From: Otis tarda
Taxonomy: Eukaryota > Chordata > Aves > Otidiformes > Otididae
Assembly (NCBI GenBank): GCA_026413225.1
Contig: CM048552.1
Span: forward strand, 168,714,053-168,778,052
DNA: 64,000 nt
Reading direction: 5' to 3'
Below the pieces are notes generated by a model. That model was not told the origin of the DNA. It saw nothing but the letters and a program-made list of their open reading frames with translations, and searched no databases. The position numbers and the translations under genes were made by a program. The first letter of the stretch is position 1, and each line of letters opens with the position of its first letter. Below, one piece after another: positions 1-13,050 of the stretch.

Positions 1-532
1 CCTAACCTCAAGTACTGCATCCAGTTCTGGAGCCTCCAACATAAGAAGGACATGGATGTGTTGGAGCAAGTCCAGAGGAGGGCCATGAAGATGATCAGAG
101 GGCTGGGGCACTTCTTCTGTGAACACAGGCTCAGAGAGTTGGGCTCAGCCTGGAAAAGAGGAGATTTTAGGGAGACCTTATTGCAGCCTTCCACTACTTA
201 AAGGGGGCTTATAAAAAGATAGGGACAAACTTGTTAGCAGGGCCTGTTGTGATAAGACAAAGGGTAATGGTTTCAAACTAAAAGAGAGTAGATTCAGACT
301 AGACATAAGGAAGAAATTTTTTACAATAAGGATGGTGAAGCACTGGAACAGGTTGCCCAGCGAGGTGGGACATGCCCCCTTCCCTGGAAACATTCAAGGT
401 CAGGTTGGATGGGGCTCTGAGCAACCTGATCCGATTGGAGATGTCCCTGCTTTTTGCAGGGGGGCTGGACTAGATGACCCTTAGAGGTCCCTTCCAGCCC
501 AAATTATTCTATTATTCTATGACTCTATGATT
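1..532 (+). mobile_element. CR1 LINE, 3'-end fragment (runs off the window's left edge)
   Basis: The first ~130 bases still translate to the C-terminal region of a CR1 reverse transcriptase (residues like [13 protein letters not shown], then a VQRRAMKM block). The rest matches the CR1 3' region: a stretch on the [18 protein letters not shown] theme, then HWNRLP. The non-coding end has the typical 'GGGCTGGACTAGATGACC..TTAGAGGTCCCTTCCAGCCC' pattern, split here only for length. It closes with short ATTCTATG-like repeats at about 508-532. Several indels break the frame, so this is a dead, fairly old copy. The left limit is the window edge and the element probably continues upstream. Confidence 0.9.
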
Positions 533-3500
533 GGAGAAAACTCTATTTCCACTAAATCTAACACAAAGCAGACTTCATGTGATCTGAGTGGTTCCCAATC
601 GTTTTTATCCTGGAAATACCAAAACCATTAGACTTCAGACTAAGCTCTCAGTGATTAATTTTTACAGATTTTATAACTTTCTGAAAGCCCTCTCCAGTGA
701 GCTTTTTAATGACCTATGGTACTTTAAAGATGGAGACATTAAGCAAAATTTGGAATCTCCAGAAAGTCTCTAAGGAATAGTTCTTTTCAAAATCTATAGC
801 ATATGGAGAACACAAAGCTATCATGGCAGAAAGACAAGACATAGTTACCTATTCAGCAAAACAAATAAAAGTACACAAAACATTGGGTACCTGAATACCG
901 CCACTAAGAGCAGTGCAAAAGTGAACTCTATTAGAGTCAGTGAGGCTACTCACATGCTTAAAGAGAAACAAATGCTTAACCACTTTATTGAGTTGCTACA
1001 TTCATCTGTTTTAAATGCATAATTTATGTTTGACTTTACCAGAATTTATTGATGTCTCTGCACTCAAAAATCTACGTCATACACAGTTGTGTTCAGATGT
1101 ATAGGGCTTGAAAATGAATACAAAATTCTCCAAAATGCAATCCAAAAATATCTTCATATCTATTCTGGTGAAAACCAGTTTATATTCTACCTTTTATGCT
1201 TTCAGCTGAATATTTTAATTTCTCCTTAGACTAGTTTTCTATGAGTGCAAGAAGAAAGGGAATGATTCAATTTGTAGAAAATGCAGATAGCTATTACTCT
1301 GGCATTTCAATCCTGTTAAGAGTATTTTGAAACCAAATGCATTTTATGCAAGTCATTTTGCTTAATAGATATTTTTACTGTTGCCTTTTTTTTAAAAAAA
1401 AAGGTTAACAAAACATGAATTATTTCTATCTTAATCTATTTATGCATTCAATCAGTTATATGATTATTATATTCAATAGAAGTGCTAATCTCCAGTTTAG
1501 GAACAAAACTATTCTTTAATTGTAACATTTTAATTCCTCATTACCCTAGACTTTTTTGAGCTAGAGTTACAACACATCTCCTTGCTGGTATTCTAACCCA
1601 CTAAACCTCTACTTAGAGTTTTTTGTTTTATTGATTCAGTCTCCCAGTGCCTGTAATATGATAAATATGTGGAAACTTGAAAACGGTATCTTGTTTACAT
1701 GGCTATGCAGCTGCCAAAACAGCTGCCATTTCAATTTTTAAAAGGGAAACAAGGGCCTCTTATCTGATATGGAAGAAAAATAGACTGATCCTTCCATTCA
1801 TTTTTACTATGTCTCAAATCATTTAATAACACAGATGAGTCAACATTAAAAAAAAAGATATCAACCTCTATGCATAATATTGAAAAGCCTTTCTAAGAGT
1901 TAAATTATTTTCTCATGTTAAAGTATTTTTATGTATCAAGGTTACAAGGAACTGAAAACTGCAGAAGATGAGAGTGCTTCAGAAGAGCCCAACACTCCCA
2001 CCAAACCATATTGTTTCTGCTCAACAGCTATCAAACAAAGGAAAAAATAAAGCTGTTGTTGATGAGTCCTGGTGCATGCTGAATGTTTCCATCAGAAGTC
2101 AAATTTAAGTTTTTTTTTTTTAAATTAATTATGCTAAACTGAATTAAAAATAGTAAATGTATTTTTTCTTTGAAAACATTAATTCTTAGTAGTGTTATTA
2201 TTATTGACAGTAAAGTGGTCTAAAAGCCAAAGCACTCTAATTTAGACTCCTCTAGATAAGAATGCAGTTGGCTCATAATAAAAGCAAAGAAAAAAATTCA
2301 GTGTTTTTGAAACAACATATTTGATAATTTTCACAAAAAAAATGTTACCAATAAAAGTGTATTTCCAGGAAATATTTTACTTTTGTCGAATCAGCATTTA
2401 TTAGTGGAAAGATCTTCAGTGATATATTAGAACTCCAGAGTTTAGCATTCTCAGCTGGGAAGAAAATCAGTCATAGCTTTGAGCGCTCAATATCTGGCAA
2501 AAGGATGCAAGAAGAGAATTTTAATAGGGAAGCTCCATCTTCTCCTGAAATCACAGTCTCTTTATTGCCATAGAACAGCAGAAGAACTGTCTAATCTTCC
2601 TTTAACTACTAGATTTAGGATCAATATTTGCCAACACAATTCCATGGGAGCACAACTTGAGTTATTCATGTTAATATCATAACACATGGGCTCATTTCTG
2701 AGAAATTAATACAGATAGTCTCAGTGCATTTTAGAGTAAAGCTCAGTAGCTCTCAAAAATACATCACACTCTTTCCCATAACCTTTCCAGATCTGTGATT
2801 AGTTAAGTTTGACCTTTCTGACTAATGTCTAAAAAGCCAGAGAATAGAAAAAACAGTTTTTTTCTTTAATAAGAATTCCCGTTAAGATATATCTGCATAT
2901 AAAATATACTTAATTTCTATCCATAAGGATGTAATTTAACTATCTATCTCTGTCTCACCTGAATTTAGCTCCTATAGAACCTGTTGTTGATGTCCTTCAG
3001 CTTCTTCCTTTTATTTCAGTGCAACTTCAAGTAGGAGAAGCAGGCTATTATTTACACCAGCTTCAGATACTTATTTTTTAATAAAAAATTATTTGTAAAT
3101 AATTAAATTCACAATGTAGTCAAAGTTAAAATCAAAATCAAGTAAGTAGAAAATAATCTATAGTTTACTTTTTAATCCAAATGTCATTTTAAAATCAGAA
3201 CTATTATGCTGTATATTACTTAAATTTAAAATCTTTCAGGGGCAGAACAATTATTTTTCTGTAATAATCTCTCTCAGTGCGTTCTCTATATAGTGCCAGC
3301 AGTACAAAACATAAATAATATCCATTCCAGCTACATGGTAACATTTTTTTTTTTCTGTAAAGAATCTCTAAGATTTATTCCTTGAAACAAAAGGTTCGTG
3401 CTTTAGTTTATGAAACAAGCCACAAAGGAATGATATAGGGAACTGTACACATTATTCTCACTCCACATTTTCAAAAAGAAAAGATATCTTTTAAATAATA

Positions 3501-6214
3501 AAATGCAGCATTTGAATATATTCTCTGTGGTTTTTTTCAAAGTATGACCTAATCTGGTGTCCTGTTTTGGCAGAACATGAAACAACAAATATGTTAAATT
3601 TGAATGGTTTCCTGCAATGTTATTCTATCAAACTGGCAATTTCCGAAAGGATTTGGAAAGGAGTTTGCAATTCCTTAGACACCAGGGAGGTCCAGCAATG
3701 GCTGCCAAGATGATCTGCAGCTCAAGCTGGTCCTAATATCTGAGCACATAAAAACATTCTTTTTACTCCAACTTATTTTTAGCCCTAATCTTAAGCAGAT
3801 TTGAGAAACCTTCTCAGTATCCACTGTTAGCACTTCAGGATGTAAAGGACTTGATGTTAGTATTTTTATACTTTGTGGCACACAGAAAAATTGCACATTG
3901 TTTTATCACAAGGTTTTTAAGCAGTAAAATTTTGATTGCAAAAATAAAACCATTCCAAGTAAAAAGAGAAAGCAAGGAATATCCAAACATTAGATGTTAC
4001 AACTAAGGACAGGATGCACCCTAGGGTTCTTATATGTGTAATCATGTACTTAATCTGTAGCCCATGTACTTCACATACTTTTCATTATCGCCAACAAATC
4101 ATGATGTTTCCAAGATGGTAGCAAGTTGGAAGAAATCTGTGATTCAGTTGTGGTTTGGAACCAACTCAAATTGTAGCTTCTGAATAAGATCAAATTGGAA
4201 ACCTAATACTTCAGCCAGCCTTATTGAACTCCGGCCTTTGGAGCGGGGACAAATGCTACATGGATAACCTAAGTCTACAGGCTTAGTCCTATTTCTAACA
4301 TGATGGATGAAGTAGAAAAACTATAAAACTCAAATGGTTTAGTGTACTCTGTCATTGCCATTTCGGATCACCATAACCTAGCATTGACTTACCAAACCCT
4401 CTAGGATTCTGGAAATGCCAATTCATTAACATAAAACTTCTGAGAACTTTCTGTTGTCTATGAATAATATTAACCTCAGAAAATGCATTCATGTAAGAAA
4501 ACTTCTCTTATATCTTATCTGCAACAGAGATGCTTCTACTTTAATATTTCAATGACTTGGTATTAAATGTAATTCATTTTCAAGTGATAGCAAAGAAATA
4601 TTTTGTCAGAAGAGGCACTAACTATAGAGACAACCTCTAAAAGGCAGATGCTCCTGAAGATTGCTTGACGTCTTGCTGGACAGCACAGAAATTAAATATC
4701 TTCTAGGCTTCCCTGTGCAGAAAGGAAACTTAAAGACACAGAAGCAGCTTAATGAAGCATATAGATAACATGATACTTGAGCAGTATCAAAGCGAAATCT
4801 GAAGGACACATTTTAGGGTTTTTAGTTTTTTGTTTGGTTGTTTGATTTTGTTTTTCCATGAAAATTATACTAATGATTTGGTCCAGAAGTTCTGAGATAA
4901 GTTTGTGCAACAATTTTATTTCTAATGTCATTTTCTGCAATGCAGTAATGCATGTCTCTCTGAAATTTCCACTATTTTATTAAAAGTAATTTAGTCTCTA
5001 CCCACGTTGCAGATATGCTGATCAAAACTTATTCAGCTACCAGTAATTATAAAGTGTTTCGTATAGGCTTTCAATATTCAAAATATCTTTTTTTTTTTTA
5101 AACAAAAAAGCCTAAGGACAGAAAGCTGAACTTTGGGCAAAGGAGCACTGGTTTGTATTGAATCAAGTTATAAGACTTTTTAAGATGTACTTTGCACATA
5201 CTCACTATATTTTATATTAATTTTCATATATATCTTCATCATGCTTGAAAAATAGGTTTCTAAGGACATACTAGAGTGTAACTGCAGCATTGTTGGACTA
5301 TTCTCATCTAGTCAATGGAGCCATTTATAAATGATACACAGAAATGCAGGGCTTGGAAAATGATTTTTCTTCAATATACGGTATCAAAATGTTCTTTTAA
5401 CTTACAAGAGAGAAGTAAAACCGGAAAATATATTAAATAATGCTAAATTATTTTTTGGTCAAAATCCTTTTGGCAGAAAGTTTATGTTTAGAAACAGGAG
5501 GATGAGTTGTGAATACATGATTTATGCATATATCTTACTGACTTTCTCCTGTTAAAGACATTAAATGTTTTATCGTCTTTAAGAATATAATTTATCTATT
5601 CAATTGAGTTTTTCAATTTTCTTTTTAAATAAAAAAGAACTGGTCATATTTAGAATGAAATGCTTCATTGTACTCAAGATAATATTCCTTTATTTTTCTA
5701 ATAATTTCAATAAACAGAAAAGTCTATTTATTGATACAGTTCTCATCCTGAGTTGTACTCAAAATTCTTCAGCTTGCCACATCCTCAGACCTTAACAGTG
5801 GGTAGCAGATAATATTTAATTCAATGTGACAGGTAGGACAGCCAACATATGTAAGGTTTGTATCCTGAAACCCCTGAACATTCAAGGCCACCTGCAAATC
5901 AGTGCTTGCTTAAATACTAGAGATGGAGCTACTTCATATCACGTGTGGTCCTCACTGACTTTTTGTGTGTCAACTTCAGTGATTTAATCCTAACCATCCA
6001 ATTTATTTTAAAGAGGTATGTCCCTCTGTCTTTCCCTGAAAAGATGAGATGTGAGACAGAAGGAAGACTCCTTCCTGAGTAGACTAGAAAAAACTATGTC
6101 CACTTTTTATCTTGAACAGATGCCAATGCATGGCCAAGCACGTAAAAATCATGGTTCCAGAAGAAAAGCAGACAGAAGGGACAATGCTTGTAATATCTGT
6201 ATGTTGTGTACTCA
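533..6214. other. AT-rich unique sequence, no gene seen
   Basis: This 5.7-kb stretch is AT-rich and CpG-poor with scattered poly-A and poly-T runs (for example near 2110, 3345 and 5090). Open frames are all short (under about 90 codons), have no recognisable domain and show the Leu/Ser/Phe-rich look of translated AT-rich DNA. I saw no repeat family I could name. An intron or intergenic spacer is the simplest reading. Confidence 0.6.
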
Positions 6215-6219
6215 GGCAG
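6215..6219. repeat. Target-site duplication, left copy (GGCAG)
   Basis: GGCAG directly precedes the LTR and is repeated at 7372-7376 just after it. A 5-bp duplication is typical of ERVL-like retroviral insertions. Confidence 0.75.
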
Positions 6220-7371
6220 TGTGGTGGGTTGACCCTGGCAGGATAGTAGGTACCCACGAAAGCCACTCTATCACTCCCCCTTCTCAGCTGGACAGGGGAA
6301 GGAAAATATAAGCCTCATAGGTTAAGATAAGGACAGGGAGAGATCATTCACCAATTACCATCACGGGCAAAAGAGACTCAATTTGGGGAGATTAATTTAA
6401 TTTATTACCAATTAAATCAAAGAAGCATAATGAGAAATAAAACAAAATCTTAAAATACATTCCCCTCCACTCCCCTTCTTCTCGGGCTCAACTTTAATCC
6501 TGATTTTCTTTACCTCCTCCCGCTGAGTGACACAGGGGGGGACGGAGAATGAGGGTTGCAGTCAGTTCATCAGATATTGTCTCTGCCATTCCTTCCTCCT
6601 CAGGGAGAAGACTCCTAACACTCCTCCCCTGCTTTAGTGTGGGGTCCCTCCCGTGGGACACAGTCCTCCACAAACTGCTCAAATAATTTTCCTTCCCACA
6701 AGCTACAGTTGGTCACAAACTGCTCCAGTGCAAGTTCCTTTCACAGAGTGCAGTCCTTCAGGAACAGACTGCTCCAGCGTGGGTCCCCCATGAATCACAA
6801 GTCCTTCCATGAGTCACAAGTCCTTACAGCAAACCTGCTCCAGCCTGGGTTCCTCTCTCCATGAGCCTGCAGGTCATGCCAGGAGCCTGCTCCAGTGCAG
6901 ACTTCCCACAGGATCACAGTCTCCTGCAGGCATCCACCTGCACCAATGTGGGGTCCTCCATGGGCTGCTCCTCTTTGGACCTCCATGGGCTGCAGGTAGA
7001 CAGTCTTCTTCACCATGGTCTGCACCACAGGCTGCAGGGGAATCTTTGGTGCCTGGAGCACCTCCTCCTCCTCCTTCTTCACTGACCTTGGTGTCTGTAG
7101 ACATGTTCCTCTCACATAGTCTCACTCCTCTATCTGGATGATGTTGAGCAGCAGTTTCCCCTCACCCTCTGTCTTCTTAATTGTTATCCCAGAGGCACTA
7201 CCACCTACCACTGTTACTGATGGGCTTGGCCTTGGCCAGTGGCAGGTCCAGCTTGGAGCCAGCTGACGTTGGCTTTGTCGGACATGAGGGAAGCTTCTAG
7301 CAGCATCTAGCACAGAATCTACCCCTGTAGCCCCCCCCACTACCAACACCTTGCCATACAAACCAAATATA
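6220..7371 (-). mobile_element. Solo LTR of an avian endogenous retrovirus, diverged copy
   Basis: The 1152-bp unit starts (plus strand) with TGTGGTGGGTTGACCC and ends ..CATACAAACCAAATATA, flanked by GGCAG on both sides. It shares its architecture with the two LTRs near 42-46 kb: a 'GATAAGGACAGGGAGA' block, an antisense AATAAA (TTTATT at 6401-6406), a GC-richer array of related short units, a 'CTGACCTTGGTGTCTG' block and a 'GGGCTTGGCCTTGGCCAG' block. That places its transcriptional sense on the minus strand. No gag, pol or env sequence adjoins it, so it is a solo LTR left by LTR-LTR recombination. The TATA-like box of its relatives is degraded here (CTTAATTG near 7177). Family assignment is from memory of common avian ERV LTRs. 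Open frames inside it (up to 131 codons) are not genes. Confidence 0.88.
6636..7045 (-). repeat. Array of related short units inside the LTR
   Basis: Successive imperfect units carry versions of CTGCTCCAGCGTGGGTCC and CAGTCCTTC, spaced roughly 30-50 bases apart. The most regular pair is a 19-bp direct duplication around 6790-6827 (CATGAATCACAAGTCCTTC followed by a near copy). The matching region recurs in both other LTRs of the window, so the array belongs to the LTR and is not a later expansion. Confidence 0.7.
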
Positions 7372-7376
7372 GGCAG
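7372..7376. repeat. Target-site duplication, right copy (GGCAG)
   Basis: This is an exact match to 6215-6219 and fixes the right end of the solo LTR. Confidence 0.75.
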
Positions 7377-8806
7377 AGAGAGCATGAAGGTTTTACATAA
7401 GGTACATGCTCTCACTGGAGAACCAACGGCACACATATGGATTTGGGGTAGCCACATCTCAAAATAGGCAGAGGACTTATATAAAAGCTGCACTACTTCT
7501 GCTTCATTAAGCAGCACAGACTTTTTACTTTAACTTTCTGCACTGCCTACTTAAACGTGCCTGAGTTCAGAATAGTGCATTTAAGACAGAGACTTCTTTC
7601 CTCCAGATCTGATCCTGAGCAGTCTCTGTTCTTCTCCCATCCCTTGATACTGAGTCATGTCAGGGGACAGGATGTAACATAACATGGGAATTCTCCCTCA
7701 CAAATGGAATAGCAATAAGGTTTGAATGGAAATTCTTGTTTAGCAGGCTCCTACATAGTATTTACCACTGGGGTTTGGAGGAACAGGCGGAACTCTATGA
7801 AAACTTATTACTATAGCTGCTGTCCTTCACAAGGACTAGGGCAGAAGTGAAAGGGATTGGTATGCAGAGGGAAAGGATGGATCAATTGTCCTATCAAGTC
7901 AAATAAGCTCATTGGGCTATCTAAGCATTCCTGGGCTGCAAAAGTAGCAAACACCAACAAAAAAAGATGGAAGATAAGGTAGAAATTTAGTACCACTACC
8001 ATTTTTTTTTTTGCAATGAGAGAATGTGAGAATTTAGAAATAAGTGCCAAATATAATTCACAAAGATTAGTGGGGATTTTAGATAGTGTTAGTGGACAGA
8101 AATTAGTAGTCAAGTATGTATTTGAACTATTTGTTTGGTTTTCCCAACTTTTAGTATCAAATTCTATAGCTTCTTCATTTGTAGTGGACAAAACTTTAGT
8201 TAACTCTTGAGTCTAACCTGTTATGTTTGAGTCAAACTTCTCTAGGAGAACTGGTTAGTTCCTCACACATCCTAGTTATGTGAAGTTTGGTGTAGCTGCA
8301 GGTGAAAAGAATTGTGGAAAACGTAATGATACTATTCCGGTTGTTTGAGGCCTCTCATCCCACAAGATCCCACATCCCACAAGATGCTGTTCAAAGGAGG
8401 AAAATCATAACTGCAACTTAGATTAAAGAACATGGGATAGATTTAGACAATTTCACATCATTACATTAAGGTCAACCACATTGTTAGTATGTGTTGCATT
8501 TAACCTATTATTTTTGATAAAATGCCAAATAACTGAAGCTGAAGGGAAACTGGATTGTGGTGATTTCTGTGAAGGATTAACATATTCTAGTGGTGTTTAA
8601 CCAGGCACTTTCAGACTTATATGGAGATCTTTTGTGTATTTGAATTGTATATGTTCTCTAATTCTTATTGATTTTTATATAAATTCCAAGAGAGAAGATA
8701 CATATGACCAGAAAACAAAGATTTTATGTACTTGAGATTTGTTATTGCAAGATGTTAAGCACCCTCAGCTCTTCTTGGAGTCTTCAATTGCTGGCAGAGT
8801 CTCTTA
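7377..8806. other. Unique sequence, no supported gene
   Basis: A 126-codon minus-strand frame (7811-8191) and an overlapping plus-strand frame lie here. The minus frame has one hydrophobic stretch but no motif I recognise and no retroviral hallmark, although it lies 440 bp from the LTR. A short direct duplication of CATCCCACAAGAT type is at about 8356-8386. Confidence 0.5.
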
Positions 8807-8926
8807 AATCACAGGATCACAGGGAAATTCAGGTGTGAAGGGACTCCAAGAGTCCACTGGTCTGATCTTCTTCTCAAAGCATGGATAGCTCTAAGGTCAG
8901 ACCAGATTCTGCGCATCTTAACCAGT
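8807..8926 (-). mobile_element. CR1 LINE 3'-end fragment
   Basis: Read on the plus strand, the segment starts with AATCACAGGATCACAG and continues with a degraded AAATTCAGGTGTGAAGGGAC block. It then has CTCAAAGCATGG followed by AGGTCAGACCAGATT. This is the order found at the 3' end of CR1 elements read in antisense. It is short, diverged and non-coding. Confidence 0.65.
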
Positions 8927-10443
8927 GGTTACACTGAAGGATATTTACACAATTTCCTTGACTTTTTTTTTTTACAAATTCCATGGAGGAGAAGAACTGA
9001 GGGAGGAATAAATAATTGAGAAGAAGTAATGGGACTTACTTAACATCTTTATTATCTGCAACCAGGAGCATGGAAAATGCTGCATGTTTGTGCCTTTTGG
9101 AACTGAATACATGGAGCCATAATGCAATAACAAAAGATGCGGGTTCGGTGACCCTGCCCTTAATAGAGGTCTTTAAAGTGTCAACAATGTCGTCAATTGG
9201 TCTACATTAGTGGGGACAGAATCTTATAATCCATCAAGCTTTATTAATTTCCTAGGATTAGAGGAATAATTACTGTGTAGCTCTGTGCTGAACATGTCTT
9301 TGCCGCTAGTTCTCAGGGTTCTGTTAGTTCTTCAGACAAATAGCTACCTTTTGAAGATATTGTCATTCACTGTGGACACTAATTCTTCTTTCGTCTACAT
9401 TACAGAAAATAATCGAATCCTCTGTTTTTAAAAACAAGTTCTTTTTCTTTCACTCTAATACTGACTGCTTACTAAACATGAGGGATCTGCTAATGACTGT
9501 TGATTGGGTTTGATCTCAGCTGGGAAATTTCATCTACTAGTTTCTTCACTCAGAAAGAAAAATAATTAGAGTGACATTGATGTGAACATAATGACAAACC
9601 TATATAGAGCAGGAAGGGAAATTTTGGAAATTACAAAATAGAACATGATCCAATGACATACTAAGGAACAAAGAACATAATGTATGATTTCTAGGGATTC
9701 TAGGATAAGACTGCTGTTATATGGTATTAATTGACTTTAAAACAAATCGCAAAATGTAATACAGGTGTGTATATACAGCTAATACATATGCACATATATC
9801 CGTCCTTTCCTGTTTGCTACAACTTTGGTGATCTACAAAGCATTCTGGTTACAACATTCATGAGGAAACATGATCAAGATAGAAGGCATATACCGAAGAT
9901 TAATAGCTGGTCAACAAGAGGACTTTTCTGAAGCCTATCAGTACTTCAGGCAATACTTACAGTTCCAGTCAGAGGAACTATTTAATGTGTTACCTTCATG
10001 TTGGTGACAGTTGTATTTTGGGAATGGTCATGTTCACAATACATCGTTTAAATTTCTTGTTTAACTGACAGGAAAGTTGTAACAAAGACTAAAATTTTTA
10101 TAATGCATTATACACTTTCATATATTTTGAACTCTAAAGCTGAAAAAAATGATTTTGCTGACATTTTCATGTCAATCCAGTGCATGAAAATACTCATGGC
10201 TGTAATTAACATACGTATCACTGTGAAAAAGCTTATTTATTTTATGAAAACAGAGAATTTATTGGCATACTTTATTTCATTTGTAGAATCTACATGAACT
10301 ACACTTGGAAAAAACCCCAAACATTTGCCTGTACAGACTGCATCCCTGTGATAAAAGTTGCTTGGTGGTGTCTAAGACTATTTCTGTGCTGAAAGAGATT
10401 TTGAAAATATTTGTATGCAAACACATTTAATTATCTTTTACAG

Positions 10444-10540
10444 AAATCAGAACCTGGTGCACGATTTCAGTCATTTCTTGTACAAATGATCCTTAGAGGT
10501 GCCTGGAAAGCTCTTCTAATAACACAGTTTGAGATCTCAG
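10444..10540 (+). other. Possible exon of an unidentified plus-strand transcript
   Basis: A strong acceptor (..TTATCTTTTACAG) precedes a 97-bp segment that ends ATCTCAG followed by GTAAGTGATC, a near-perfect donor. Exactly one frame is open throughout: phase 0 at the start and one base left over at the end. It encodes 32 residues including EPGARFQSFLVQMIL; the other two frames contain stops. I recognise no protein family. It could be a coding exon, an exon of a long non-coding RNA, or a chance pseudo-exon. Pseudo-exons with good splice sites are frequent in vertebrate DNA, hence the low confidence. Confidence 0.22.
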
Positions 10541-12961
10541 GTAAGTGATCAAGTTACACTTTAAGAAGGTATCATCCAGCAGTTGTCCCACGACAGCTGA
10601 TTATACAAATAGTTATAGTTTGCTCTAAACGCAAAGTAATGTAATTCAAATCATAGTGGCGGCTCATGGAGACTCACCTGGCTCACGGCAATGTTTAACT
10701 TCTTTGAATATACAGAAACTCTAATACATCCATAATTAGCCTCTCATGAGATGGTTAGTGTGTCCTCCCTCCTATGTGCGTCTCTGTTACACAGATCTGT
10801 GTGTTCCTGTGGGAACAGAGCTGAGATCATGAATTAATCTACTACAGACATAAGGAGCTATCAGATGCTACCATGCTTCCTTTTTTTTTTTTTTTTTCCT
10901 AATTGAACATATAATCTTCAGTTTGGTTAAAAATCCTCCCCCTGACTTACAGAAAAAGCAGAAATTTAAGTAAAAATGAGGGGAAAAGAAGAAAAAAAAA
11001 AAGACTTAAGGACTTAGAAGGAAAAGATAGAAAATATGTTTCTGTCACTAAGGACAATTATTAAATTCTTTCCATTTCATCAGGACGTTAAATAGCAGCC
11101 TCTAAAGTTAGACACTTTAAGTCATAAAGCTGTAAAATTCACACTTCAGATGTTTAAAACATCTGGAAGAGGATGTCTTTAGTACTCCAGTGACTTTTTC
11201 AAAGAAGTCTTGGAAAATGGGGAGTGCTAGAGGGCTGAAAAAACCTATTTTTTTCAATATACAAAAAAAAAAAAAAGAAAATATTAGATACACATACCTA
11301 TAAATAGTTAATAAAATGGAGAGTAGATACAGCATATTACCAATAAAAAAAAATGAAAAGAGATTACCACAAGTAATGACAATTGTAACAGAATTATGGG
11401 AAATAAAATATTAGATTTATGCAATGCTATTTAAATTGAGAAGTCAAGTTTGAGAAAGCATGAAATGAACCTCATCTAATCCTACATTACTGTAGGACCA
11501 AATACACTCTATCTGTAGAAGATTCTCCTCCAACTTGATTTTAGAGATACTATAATCCCTAAATGTTTTAATTTCTGTAGTACCACATACCTGTTCTTGA
11601 ATATGTTACTTAAATCTCTCTAGCAGTCAAACAGATTTTGTTCTGTCATTACCCCAGTAGATTTGCTGAACTGCTCACTGCCATCTTATACTGAGACTGT
11701 ATTTGTCTTTCCTATGTTAAAGAATACTAAGGCCTTTCACTGTTAGTGTATGCTAATTTTTCTTAATTTCACTCATCTTTTGCGTTGCTGTCCCCTGGAC
11801 TGTTGTCTTCTGGTCTCTATTCAGACCAGCTAGATCTTTCTTTTAAGAGTGAGGCTGAAAGGCATAGGAATCCCAGCTAAATAAATTAAGGTGTAGTAGA
11901 ACTGGAATTATTATTTCTAGCATTTCATGCAAATTACATAAACTTTTTGGTTCATAATGAGCTTGGTTTTCATCTTAACTTAAGGACTTTTTTTTTTTAT
12001 GTTGTTTTACTGGTATAACCTGCCAGGCAGTATTTTGAGATTTTTGCTTCCCAAAAGCAAGAATTTATTTTCTGCTTCCTACATATTGCACTGGTCTTTT
12101 CAAAATTCCAGCTTGCTAAATTTGAATATTTTTCTCAATTTTTCACTAATTTGTTTTAAATTCTGATCACAGACTCTTAAAAGCATACAGCTTTTGTGGC
12201 TTTGCTGTAATCTCTGAATGCCATCAATATAAACTATTCCATAATTGAAGTTGTTATTGAACAGAATGAATAAAACCAGGTTAAGGATAGACTTTTGGGT
12301 AACCCTATTTGAAATACTCTGCAAGCTTGAGATGGAAATACTAATAACTGTTCTTTGAAGTAGGATACACAGATTCTCCCACTCGTGATGACTGAACTAG
12401 ATCCAAACTGGAAACAAACTAGTCTCACTCGCATTGCTAGGCTTCTTTCAGTATCAGCTTGGTACATCAGCAGAGGGTGGTACTGGAAGATAAATCTTTC
12501 CAGGCTGTTGCCAGCCCAGGGATTGCACAGTGAAGACCTGCCCAACAGGTCTTAAGAAGTTAGGAAAAGTTAGAGTACTTTATTAGCTAGTGCAAGGTTG
12601 TGTAATCTACTGAGTCCTCATAATTGCGTCTTTATAAAGACTTTCTACTCAACTTCATGTACTTGCCTGTCTACACAATTTGTAATGATTTTTAGGGCTA
12701 TTAGAGCAGTCAAGATGGATCATCTATTTTTTGTAGGTTTCCATGGAAACCAAAATATCTGTGAAGATCTTTATCAGAGCTGACCTTACCATCTATGAAT
12801 CTTGAGTAATATCTGGTCCTCAATACAGTCCTCTGTAAAATTTCTCCCCCTCCATACAGCAGCATGATATAATATAATATGGTGCTGTAGAACTAAACTC
12901 CATCAAGGGATTTTTACAGAAATTTTCCAGTCAAAATGCCCTTCTGATCGTTTTAAGGATG

Positions 12962-13050
12962 AGTGTGTGTGTACATGTGTATATAGGTGCATTTATATAT
13001 AAAACTACATATATATGTGTGTACTGTATTTATTTGAACATATATAAATA
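12962..13050. repeat. TG/TA-rich degenerate microsatellite
   Basis: Alternating purine-pyrimidine blocks (GTGTGTGTGTACATGTGTATATA, given here only as a pattern of TG and TA steps, then TATATATGTGTGTAC) form an imperfect low-complexity run. Confidence 0.6.

Noticed and set aside
2941-3090. Segment between TTTTATTTCAG and AATAAA on plus, and a GTGAGA donor on minus
   Set aside because: The plus frame is only about 20 codons, and the minus frames are interrupted; chance splice-like sites are expected at this density.
7811-8191. 126-codon minus frame with a hydrophobic stretch near an LTR, considered as a retroviral env remnant
   Set aside because: No recognisable retroviral motif, separated from the solo LTR by about 440 bp of unrelated sequence outside the target duplication.
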